A DNA stretch of 17,919 bases. Origin: Byssothecium circinans (taxonomy: Eukaryota > Ascomycota > Dothideomycetes > Pleosporales > Massarinaceae). Of the stretch, positions 7,870-16,854 are shown piece by piece (position 1 is the first letter of the stretch; every line of letters starts with the position of its first letter). The notes beneath the pieces were generated by a model. It saw nothing but the letters and a program-made list of their open reading frames with translations. It did no database searches and was not told the origin of the DNA. The position numbers were made by a program, and so were the translations under genes. The DNA lies in NCBI GenBank assembly GCA_010015675.1, contig ML976978.1, positions 372,783 through 390,701 of the forward strand, written 5' to 3'.

Positions 7870-8595
7870 GTTGTCAATGGAGAGGGGTTGCTACAAGATA
7901 TCGGAGAAAAGGAGATTTTCGAGAGAAAGCAAGTTCTACAAGGTTCGTGAATGAGGGGAGGTTTTGAGGGGTGAGAAGTGTTGGCTTGGTAGAGGAAGCT
8001 TTTATATGTGCGGGCGGGGCGGAGCACGGGGCCACGTTGTCCCAGGTCGTTTGCGTGCTGCTGATTCTATCCTCACGACGAAGTCATTCCACAATGACGT
8101 AAACCCTTCTATCCTAACATCGCGTTCACCGGTCTTCAGCTTTCGCTGTATGAGAACGATTCTAAGTGTCTTTTGGAACCTGCCAGGAGTATCATTATTA
8201 GCGCGCTATGGGAAACTGTCTGAGCTCATGATCTCCTTTACGGGAATTAGACTGGAGAAGCTTACCTAACGAAAGTTGTATATCTCATCTGAGCACGCAG
8301 AGAAGAAAGGATACATTCACTATGATCTACTGGATTTTACACAATGCACTGTTCTGTATTTTCTACTATATTGCTCACTGAGTCATAGCCAGCTTTACAG
8401 GGCACTGTTTTGTATATTTCACAATGATCTGTTCAAGATCGTTGAAAATACATAGATCGTGTCCGAAGTTAGAGAGCCCAATTACTCTTCATAAACACAC
8501 AAAGCCACGTAAATTACAAGACACTGGTGTCTTCAATCTTAAATCACTCAATCAACACTACTCAAGCACATTTGACAAAGACAGAGGGCATTATC
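7870..8595. promoter_or_regulatory. Divergent intergenic region with a direct repeat
   Basis: This stretch separates two divergent coding regions and should hold both promoters. It includes an imperfect direct repeat, GCACTGTTCTGTATTTT at 8346-8362 and GCACTGTTTTGTATATTT at 8402-8419, spaced 56 bp and each preceded by a TTTACA-like stretch. A plus-strand open frame at 7964-8269 shows no coding features. No TATA box was assigned with confidence. Confidence 0.4.
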
Positions 8596-9077
8596 ATGCC
8601 CTCCGAATCCACTCCTCCTCTCGAGTCCAATGGCTCCAAGGCCAATCCAAAACAGGCAGCTGTCTCTCGTTTTGCTTCCCTCTTTAAACGAGAGCCGCCC
8701 GACCATCTATTCCATCCACTCCCTCTCGCCAGCCATGCGGCCTCAAGCGCTCTGCCACTGTTCGCGCGACTGCGCGCAACCCTCGTCCTCAACTCCCACG
8801 CTCCGTCACTTCCGTGAGCATGGGCGCATCCCTCCGCCGCAGCAACGCTGTGCGTCATCCAAACGCACAGTCGTTTGCGACTTATCTTCCATCTCATGGC
8901 GAGGTGGATGGTGTGGAGGCAGGAACTGGCCTTATGCGAGCCCCGACTCGTGGTGCTCGGCTGACTCCTCTTCGGCGTCATCCCACCTGTAACGGTGAGG
9001 AGGACACCGATGAGGCCAAGCTTAGCGTGGTTCGAGCCCCAAGCGAGGACACTCAGCCCTATCCACTTAGGCGTTAA
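8596..9077 (+). pseudogene. Small Ser/Pro/Arg-rich protein gene with an apparent one-base frameshift
   Basis: The frame starts at ATG 8596 (MPSESTPPLESNGSK...) and reads ...AVSRFASLFKR to about 8697. Past that point the same frame goes on in less plausible composition to a stop at 8815-8817. The neighbouring frame, from about 8695, reads on without a stop to TAA at 9075-9077 through Ser/Arg/Pro-rich sequence and an acidic patch (EEDTDEAK), ending PYPLRR. The two parts together would be a basic, largely disordered protein of about 158 residues. A one-base indel near 8690-8705 explains the layout better than an intron, because no donor and acceptor pair of normal length is present. GC content is higher than in the flanks. 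No family recognised. It may also be a sequencing error or two overlapping chance frames. Confidence 0.4.
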
Positions 9078-10655
9078 AGAGGGCTAAAGCGAGGTTGAGA
9101 AGACAGAGATGGCGACCGTACGGTCCAATTACTGGCGTACACTAATAATGTCATTCCAAGTCTCAAGAGTATGGGGAATAGACTGTTCCTAGGATATGTG
9201 TCATCATTATTAGTGCTCCAACTGATGCAAATCTAGGCTTATCATACACATGTTTTGAAAACTTGCGCCGATAGACTGACGTGATAAATAGAAGGTCTCG
9301 CCTGCTTTCATACTATAGACCTAAAGCTCACATACGATATTTATAAGTTTCCTTAACCACCGTAATGCCTCCTCCTATTTTCTATTATCTAGTTCTATGT
9401 ACTTCTGCGTGGAGAATAAATGCAGGTGCGTATAGGTAGAGTTACACGAAATAAAGTCTAACGTCCCTCCCTACGTACCGAGAAACCCGCTGTAACAAGA
9501 AAATCGTGGACTTGAAATATCTTAAACTCGCTCCTTACATCGAGGTTTATATCAAAGCTGAAAAGATCTCTAATATAGCTACTTCCACGCATTAAAGGCT
9601 TATTTACTTAGGAAATTACCCTCTCTAACGTCTATATGAAGTGCAAATACTAAAAATCTCTTAGTTCACGTATATCGGGGTCCTTTATTATGGCACTATT
9701 AACTAACTTCTGCGACTCACAATACTTATGAGTAATACATCAAGCCCTTAGAAAGTTATAACGCTAGGACGTAATGGCAGGTCTCATGTTTTGCGAATCA
9801 AGCGGTTCCATGCAATATCGCCATGCTGATCGGTACCTCGACTAATTAAAGCCGACCACGGACGTATCACATAATCATCGCAGTATAACCAGACTTATCA
9901 TTCATATCACGTGCTTGGAGTGCGTGGCTTGACTCTCATGTGGTTAAGCATCGCAAGCGTTCAAATCAAGTCTGGTTCTGGTCATATGACCTTACGGGAT
10001 CATGCCTTCTCAAAATACATTAGTTAATAAGTTGTTCCTCCCTTAAGCTTAATTCCTCCACGTGTACCTCTTATAAATAAGTAGTTAATAAGCTGTACAT
10101 GGGTTTGAATTAAGAAATAGCTGTTAATAAATTGTCCTAAGAAGGTAGGATCCCTCTAAGGGACGGCAACGCTCACGTGCTTAAAACGCTTCCAAGGTTC
10201 TATTCCTAAAAAACTGTCCGTATTGTACAACTTCCGCGACCATATTCAAGTCACGATATTAACTAACGTCCGTTCCCGCGTCGCCAGCCAACCTCTATCG
10301 CGAGCTAAACTCTAGATAATTTAGTTTTAGAGTAACCTTAAGTTCTTATACGTACAGTAGTAACTGAAATCAGTTTCTAGTTCCAGCCTTCTATTATTCT
10401 AAGCGCACGGCTGCTTAGAAAGGCGCTTATTAGATAGGTTTTAGCTGTTTACAAGGGCTACACATATGGTTGAGAAAGTGGCGTATATGCTGTGCCACAT
10501 GTACCTCTACTCACCCATTGTCTACAGATTTCAAAGCGTCTACAAGGTCATGGCAGTGCTGGTCGGCCGCCCTACCTATGAGCTTCGTCTGATACATTTG
10601 TTTGCCTCTAAAGCTGCTTCCATTTAGAATATTCTCGATGCTTCGTTGTAACACA
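9078..10655. other. AT-richer stretch without genes
   Basis: About 1.6 kb in which both strands are dense in stop codons and no open frame exceeds about 60 codons. It looks like decayed repeat DNA. The only clear internal structure is a thirteen-base motif present three times at 10023-10135, annotated separately. Confidence 0.6.
10023..10135 (+). repeat. Three spaced copies of GTTAATAARYTGT
   Basis: GTTAATAAGTTGT (10023-10035), GTTAATAAGCTGT (10084-10096) and GTTAATAAATTGT (10123-10135) differ only by transitions. Spacings are 61 and 39 bp, so this is not a simple tandem array. It may be the trace of a decayed repeat. Confidence 0.6.
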
Positions 10656-11878
10656 TCATCCAAGTGCTACAAGATAAGGAAGCAATAACACTGCAGGCCG
10701 GACAGTTACTCTAGATGCAGAAGAATGTAATGGGGTGACCCGCCAACTTCTATAGCGGTAATGGAAGCTATAAAGAATTGTATTGATTTCTAAAACGGAA
10801 TGTGTTGAAGTTGCCCATGGTAAGAAGTTGCCTATGGGAAGCATCCGGATGCACTTGCCGCTGCTTGCATCCTAGATCTTGACATTACTGTCCTGAAACG
10901 CCGACGCAATGCGAGCCGAGCAATGCTAGAAGGCTACCGAGTATTATGAGATGTAGATAGCTTGAATGAGTGATGGGTGCTCATTATCAAAGAAAAAATG
11001 TATTTTCCAACCCTTAGCTCTGATCATATGATCCTGCATAACATGAGCGTGAATCGGACGTTTATTGGATCTCAACCAATGATCAGGGACGCCGTACCTA
11101 GGCTCGCTCTGGCGTCCAAATTGCAGCTCCATATAACTCAAATACCCAATAATCCTTATGTAAGAATCTTCCGTATTTAACACCTCCACCATCCACCAGA
11201 GCGGCTCGCGTGGCATCTAATATAAATAAATTCTTCAAAAGTATTACAGAGATTCGTTCTTCCATTATTTGCAACGTCACTACCATAGTAAGGTTCCAAA
11301 GCGACGCTTCGTATCCGAATGAAGTTCAAGCCAATCCCTTCCAGGAAACGCGTCGTCGCGCAGCCTGCTCGCAAGAAACAAATCTCGGATTCTGCAGAGC
11401 CACTCCTGTTGTATTGAGGGCAGAGGAAATACTCGATTACAAGATAAATTTGTGGGGTGATAAAACCGGTCAAAAACGACCCGCATTTATCAACCATGAC
11501 TTGGCAGCCCGTATGCCCTTTGCTGGCATGTAGCCGTAATAGGGTCCAGCTTGCCACCGCCGAGAGTTTCCAATAAAATCTTTCAAAAACACCACGGTGC
11601 AAGTACGCCTAATTCTCTTTTCCAACAGCAACTATTGGACGGGATTGCTTCACATGCATAGTGTTGGGCGACTTCTCAGCGTCATTGGGTGTGTGGCTGC
11701 CAAGATTCTGCAAGCCCCTCCTGAAGTGTCCCGCTATGCTTGAACAACTGCAGGACGTCTTCACCGGTCTTCAGCCTTGCCTGACCTTTGTAGTACTATA
11801 TCTTTCCACATATCCGGCGCAATGCTGATCGTCAAAAGACGTTCTACCTGGAATCTTCTCTCAGCTTGTAACTTACAT
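10656..11878. other. No convincing gene; weak minus-strand frames
   Basis: Minus-strand frames at 10944-11216 (90 codons), 11280-11486 (68 codons) and 11177-11602 (141 codons) have fairly protein-like composition in parts, such as REPLWWMVEVLNTEDSY and RLRDDAFPGRDWLELH. They lie in different frames, and I could not join them by a credible intron. They may be remains of a degraded gene. The last 200 bp probably form the promoter of the gene starting at 11879. Confidence 0.35.
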
Positions 11879-13875
11879 ATGGCTGAAGTAGTCGGACTGG
11901 TCGCGAGCATCGCAACAATTTCAAAATGCATCTCCATAGCTGGAAACCTCGCGGTTGCCTTCAAGGACCGCTCCGAGCGGTTTGAGAGCTTAAAGATGAC
12001 ACTAACGGGCATCCAACTGGTACGTATCTCTTTGATCTTAACTTAGTTTGGGATATGAGCTCATCGCGCTCTAGACTAGCAAGATGATAAAGCTGCATGT
12101 TGGTAAGATGCAGGCCAATACCGACCTTGAGGAGGGATCCCCCGCGCAGCCCATCGTTCCGCATCAGTCAGGTGGTTATATAAAGGATCTTCTCGGCGAA
12201 TGCTTAAGGAACCTCGAGAGCCTCGTTGTACGCCTCGAAATCAAGATCATTCCCGGAGAAGCCGCTCAGAGGCAGAAGCAAGGACTTATGCAAATGGTAT
12301 GCAAACTTTTTCGCAAGAAAACGGATGAATTGCGGCTTTCTCTGGAGATGTCGCAGCTGGATGTGTTGATATCGGCTGCGAAAAGGGTGGAGGCGTCTCT
12401 TGGCGTGGCACTGACCGGCTTGCTTTGCTGTCAGTACAAGGACCAGTACGTGTACATTCCGCCCTCTAATTACCGTTTTCTCCAAAGCTGACTATTTTAG
12501 GTCAACTCAAAAGGACAAATTCGCGGAAGAAATGCAAATGCAATTGGATTATCACACCAAAGCCTTCCAGGAACTGAAAAAAAGCCTCGATAACTTCCAG
12601 AAGCCGATGATGACGTGGGAAGAAGTATCGCCAACAAATCGACAGCACCTCCAATCTACGCCTAGGCAGGATAGGTCACATGATCTCGGACCGGAGAACA
12701 GGAGCGAAGGAATGAGCGAAACACTTCCTATAACTTCAACATTCGCCAAGGAGGATTGCATGAGCAGTCAAAAGCCTTTACTTCCCCTCCAGTTACAGGA
12801 TGCTGGTACTGAAGATGACCAGATCAAAGTCGCTATTGGATCTTCCACTTTTTCCACGCCGCTGAATTGTGAGGAAAGTCCTGAGGGTCCAGGAAACATC
12901 GAAGCACTCCTTCTGACTCTCAACAAGGATCTGGAAGAGCGTACTCTGCACCTGACCACGCCTGTTCCGGACTCTTCATCGGCCATACTAGCCTCAGAAC
13001 GTCCTGTCCCTCTCTCAGATGTTGAAAGCCAGACACCATCGGTGTCAAATGCCGAAAGCGAAATATGGGACTCCGATTTTGCCGACCAGCGAAGCGAGAT
13101 CGTCCCGTACGATTCTGATGAAATTGTCGTGAAATCCAAATCGCGGATTTTCATGGATGTTGATATCGATCTATCGATCTGTTTTCGTTCCGACACTGGA
13201 GTTTGGAAGTTCTGTACGAGAAGTCTGCTCCTACTCGACAACGATGAGGCAACATTCATATTGCAGAATCCCTGCAAAACATATTGCGACCATATATCTA
13301 TTCAAACCGAATCAGCAACTAGCCTTGGAGAGCGAGTCTTGCCGCAAACCTTGGAAGTCTCTCTCTGCAACATATCAACGGCTACAACGTCTACAACGTC
13401 TACTGCAACTATTCAAGATCATCAATCCCTCAGTTTCACAGTTGTATCCAGCTCACACTTAAACTATCTTCGCACTTGGCTCGTCCACAAGCAAAAAGTG
13501 ATGAAATGGGTAGCCGGAGGATCTGAACTATCTATCGTTGTACAAACACCACATTCAGGCCCAGAAGAAGATGACGATGAAGCTAGAACAGTCGCCGATG
13601 AAGAGAATAACTCAGAGCAAGAAGAAGAAGACAGCGGAGACCTCAATCTCCCAGACGAACACCGTAGATTAGGACCGTTCAGTAGCGTCCCTTGCTTCTT
13701 TTGCCGACAGGATGCGCTTAATCCTAGATGGAGCGGAGGCGGATACGCTGGATTTCTCTTTGGAAGCAACAAATCTCTCCGAATGACATGTGAACGATGC
13801 AACGACAGCACTTGGATTTCTGCAATGATGTGGGGGCCTTCGTTTCCTGGAGGGACATGGCATGTGGGAAATTGA
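11879..13875 (+). CDS. STAND/HeLo-like N-terminal domain protein with C-terminal zinc-ribbon-like motif, 628 aa
   Basis: Exons 11879-12019, 12075-12445 and 12501-13875 join in phase to 628 codons. Residues 1 to about 165 resemble the fungal N-terminal domains of STAND/NLR proteins (HeLo-like, SesA or PigL_N type): MAEVVGLVASIATI, a hydrophobic first helix, then amphipathic helices. In that family the domain signals or inserts in membranes, often in heterokaryon incompatibility and cell death. Here no NACHT or NB-ARC ATPase follows. Residues about 190-385 are Ser/Glu-rich and likely disordered; about 385-520 look beta-rich with a final helix, possibly PH-like. An acidic tract covers 525-551. 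The end carries C569, C572, C601 and C604, a CxxC-x28-CxxC arrangement that could bind zinc. The start is chosen at the family's typical Met; an in-frame Met 34 codons upstream is less likely. The family call is from motif memory, without an alignment. Confidence 0.78.
12020..12074 (+). other. Intron 1 (55 nt) of the STAND-like gene
   Basis: Donor GTACGT after ...TGIQL and acceptor CTCTAG before ACTAGCAAG. Phase 0. A CTTAAC branch-like site lies inside. Without splicing the frame ends at 12046. Confidence 0.85.
12446..12500 (+). other. Intron 2 (55 nt) of the STAND-like gene
   Basis: Donor GTACGT, branch-like GCTGAC, acceptor TTTTAG. Phase 2; splicing gives ...YKDQSTQKDKFAEE. A second donor 12 bases upstream (GTACAA at 12434) would also keep the frame but matches the consensus less well. 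Both introns of the gene have the same length and donor hexamer. Confidence 0.82.
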
Positions 13876-14505
13876 AAGGAGTAACGTCCATCCACCAGAG
13901 ACGCATTGTTCTGTTTTGATAGGGTAATAAATGCTCTGAGTTCATCTGTATACGAGGCTTCCTTGAGGACCTAGCTAGCTCGGTCCATGATGGCGAATGT
14001 GATGCTCGGGTCGATCGAACACGATCGCTCTTCTGGACACTAGAGCCAACAGTGGAACCCGCGCTAAGATCTGAATTTAGCCAACACGTTAGAGGTATCG
14101 AGATCCGGAGGACTCCACATACGCTAAGTTTATCTGGGTAGCTCGAGATATAATACAGGATCATGGCAGCACGCTCTGTCGTAACGTCGAGACGCTTTGC
14201 ACACCACTTCCTCCGGAGAAATTCGAAGAACTAACTTTCTTAGGGTTGAAAGCCTACAAACTCCTGAGCGATCTTCTTTTCTCATGAATGATCTACTAAG
14301 TGCTCCGAATATTTGAAATATGACTGGAGCGGTTACAAGGCAGGGGTGTGAAGGCTGAAGTGCTATGGTATCACTCAAGGTTTCACAAAGATAGGTTGAT
14401 AGCATGACCAACACGATGTATTTTTCTGAATACATAGTGGTACAGCGCGAAGGTATATATGAGAAACAGTTGTTCATTAACCGCAACTTTATATATCCAC
14501 ATGCT
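13876..14505. other. Intergenic stretch between the STAND-like gene and hAT element 2
   Basis: No gene recognised. A minus-strand frame of 118 codons at 14130-14486 has no motif and is probably chance. The first part should contain the 3' untranslated region of the plus-strand gene. Confidence 0.5.
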
Positions 14506-14525
14506 CAGAGTTGCCATCAATCAAT
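14506..14525 (+). repeat. Left terminal inverted repeat of hAT element 2
   Basis: CAGAGTTGCCATCAATCAAT shares CAGA, TTG and CAATCAAT blocks with the element 1 terminus, differing at four positions. The partner repeat is not found within the window. Confidence 0.75.
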
Positions 14526-14646
14526 CAGGATCAATTTTGACGCTGTGATTGATTTGATTGATACTCAGAAACCTCAGAAACTTGATTGATTGATTGATGG
14601 TGATTTTGGGGGCGTTTTGATTGACGATTGATTGATTGATTGATTG
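14515..14646. repeat. Left subterminal TTGATTGA array of hAT element 2
   Basis: Many TTGATTGA and GATTGATT units, including a run of GATTGATTGATTGATTGA at about 14626-14646, lie between the terminus and the transposase stop codon, as in element 1. Confidence 0.75.
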
Positions 14647-14709
14647 AAAAATCGCTTGGAGATGATATTTGTGTGCAGAGAGCTAGAGAGGCTCATCCCA
14701 CTGCGATAC

Positions 14710-16641
14710 CTAATAGGTCTCTTGTATCTCGAGCTCTGAGAGCTCTACTAGGTCCTCTCCGTCGGCCGTCTCCTGGGGCGGAGAGTATCCAGCTCTCAGC
14801 CAGCTCCGTACGCAGGTGATTGTGGAGAGCAATTGAGGGCTCATTTTTCGACGTTTAGGCTCCATCATATCGCCAACCTCGGAGAACACTCTCTCACAGT
14901 AACAGGAGGACGCTGGGATCGACAGGAGATCAATGGCCAACTGAGAAAGGCGGGGATATGTATCGCGGAGAGATAGCCAGTACCCAATAGGATCTGTACG
15001 GTATGTGTGATCCTTAGGGACGCTCAATTCGTTATGCCACCAGCGATCAAATTCGTCAGTACTATTAAGAGGGACTACGGTTTCAGCTCTTAGTGGCCTA
15101 ACGTGTAATTTGGCGTAGTCATTAATATTGTTAACGCGTTTTAATCATTTACGCGGAGGAGAGTTGACAGGGCAGGGATCCTCTGATTTGTACTTAGCCT
15201 AAAGCTCTTAGAATTGCTTATTTACTTTATTAAGCCATACTTTGTACTCTCTAGTCTATGAGTTTACAAAGTAATATTTGTAATACGGGTGGAGGACTGT
15301 AGAGGCGTAATAAACTGGCGTTTCTTCAAGCAGCGTGTAATACTTTGAGAGCTTTATGTGAGCTGCCGTTACGTTAATTTTTAAGTAGTCCTTAGGAGCG
15401 TCGAGCTCATTAAAATTAACGCTTGAAAAGCCCTCAACAAGCTGCTTAAACTGAGTGAGGAGGTACTTAAAAGTAGGATATACCTCGTAAATCGCTCCAA
15501 AACGGCTAGAGTCGCCGCGGCCTTCAAGTCTCTTTGTAGCCTCCTTCAAGGGCTGAAGGACTTCAATATATTAATTAATTGTAGCCTAATCAGCAGCGCT
15601 GAGGCCTTTGGTGGGAGCTCCGGCGTCAATAGGAGCCTTGCCGCGCGCACGAGCTAAGGACTTATCCCTTAGCGCTTTCTCCGCCCTGTAATCAATGAGG
15701 GCATCAATTGGGCGGTGGAGAAGGACTGCTCTCTCCATAAAATTAAGGTAGCTGTTCCAGCGCGTAACGACAGGCCTGATAGGCTCTAAGAGCCGCGCGG
15801 GCTCTCCTGCCTCACGCGTTAACCGCTGAAAGTCGTTGAAAAGGTCATGCTGCTGAGGCGTTAATATTGAGTGTATGACGTCCATAAGGACTCTAATGGG
15901 GCCCTTCTCTCACCACTCGCGCAAGTATTTCTCCTCTACTCCACGCTGCGACGCGTCGTTATTAAAGGCGTCTTTGTTAGCTCTAAATATTACTGTTTGC
16001 CCTACCAAATTGAGCGAGTGAGGACAGCAGCGGAGGCGCTGGTCCTGCGGGAAAAAGCCGTAATAATTGCCTAGCGCGTTGACAGCCGTATTGTTATTTG
16101 TCGCATTATTAAGCGTGAAGTACCTAATTAAGTTGCTGTTAATGCTAAAGGCCTCTAGCATTTTAATGATAACTTCAGTAACTCTCTCGCCTGTATGCGC
16201 GCCACTAAGCTGAGGGAGGGCGAGGGGCAGGTCGCAGAGCTTGCCGCGACTGTCAACGTAATGAGCGACAAGCCTACAAAACGCCCTCTTGCCGCCCTTT
16301 ATAGACTAGCCGTTAAAGCTGATATGAACCTTACTAAGCGCGCAAGAGAGCTTACTTTGCACCTGAGGCTGGAGATTTGCGTACAACCTTAGTAGAAAGG
16401 CAGCGACGCTTGTATGGCTGCGGAAAGTAGCTAGCTCGGCCTCCAGGTTGGCAGCGCGCAGGAGATTTTGAAAGGATGGCGTTTCCACCTCGCGCAGTAG
16501 GTGATTATTCTCAGCAAGCCAGCCAACTATAGCGAGTCGAAAACGCTGTTGATTGAAGTTTCTAAGGGAGTTAGACACCTCCTGCGACACACTAACGCCG
16601 CTGCTCATGAGAGCAGCGAGAGTACGCTGCCCTGACTCTAG
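14710..16641 (-). pseudogene. hAT transposase relic with eight in-frame stops and no intron
   Basis: One frame of 644 codons runs from about 16641 to TAG at 14710 with no frameshift. It has stops at 16306-16308, 15910-15912, 15586-15588, 15571-15573, 15256-15258, 15208-15210, 15199-15201 and 15145-15147. Matching blocks to element 1 include ENNHLLREVETPSFQ, LPQLSGAHTGERV, LRCCPHSLNLVGQ, RPVVTRWNSY, KEATKRLEGRG and PASSCYCERVFSE, the last inside the dimerisation domain (14785-14994). Several stops lie where element 1 has Trp, fitting TGG to TAG. The catalytic SFDG and VLDN motifs now read SFNG and TLNN. The leader and BED finger (about 220 residues in element 1) are not found. No activity is expected. 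Confidence 0.9.
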
Positions 16642-16714
16642 CTGAGTTGGCTACTTGCCTGGGCGAAGGTGCCCATGGCTAGGTCGTCGCTGCCATAGTT
16701 GTCAACAATCAAGC

Positions 16715-16821
16715 CAATCCAAGCTGAGGCGTTAGCTTGGATTGCTCGTTTTTTGAGGGCGTCAGCTTGGATTGTTGGGGCTAACAAGCTGAGATCGTGA
16801 GCTTGATTGAGGCTTGATTGA
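16715..16821. repeat. Inverted and direct repeats on the right side of hAT element 2
   Basis: CAATCCAAGCT (16715-16725) and AGCTTGGATTG (16734-16744) are a perfect 11-bp inverted pair. A near-copy of the second arm with its flank recurs at 16755-16774 (GCGTCAGCTTGGATTG), and GCTTGATTGA occurs twice at 16801-16810 and 16812-16821. The motif resembles the subterminal repeats of the other hAT ends. A minus-strand frame over 16638-16961 is built of these repeats and is not called as a gene. Confidence 0.65.
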
Positions 16822-16854
16822 TAGGCTTGATAGCCTATACTAGCGCTAGCCTTA

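Larger units (their letters stand above)
14506..16853 (-). mobile_element. Decayed hAT transposon, relative of element 1 (element 2); right end uncertain
   Basis: The left end CAGAGTTGCCATCAATCAAT (14506-14525) matches 16 of 20 bases of the element 1 terminus and is followed by TTGATTGA arrays. A minus-strand transposase relic fills the middle. The right side has CTTGATTG and CTTGGATTG repeats (16715-16821), like a subterminal region, but no matching terminal repeat and no second copy of the flanking CACATGCT were found. The right boundary given is where a Fot1-like element appears to start. Either that element interrupts this one, or the right end has been lost. Confidence 0.75.

Noticed and set aside
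8815..8843. Intron of 29 nt (GTGAGC...CGCAG) joining the two frames of the small gene
   Set aside because: Far below the usual minimum for fungal introns; a one-base shift upstream explains the frames more simply.
8562..8981. Minus-strand 139-codon frame
   Set aside because: It is antisense to the more plausible plus-strand frames; GC-rich composition alone keeps it open.
11217..11283. Intron (GTAGTG...TTATATTAG) joining minus-strand frames 11280-11486 and 10944-11216
   Set aside because: The join creates a stop codon at the junction, and the branch site is weak.
14515..14646. CRISPR-like or microsatellite reading of the TTGATTGA arrays
   Set aside because: Units are 4-8 bp without uniform spacers and lie exactly at hAT ends; subterminal transposase sites explain them better.
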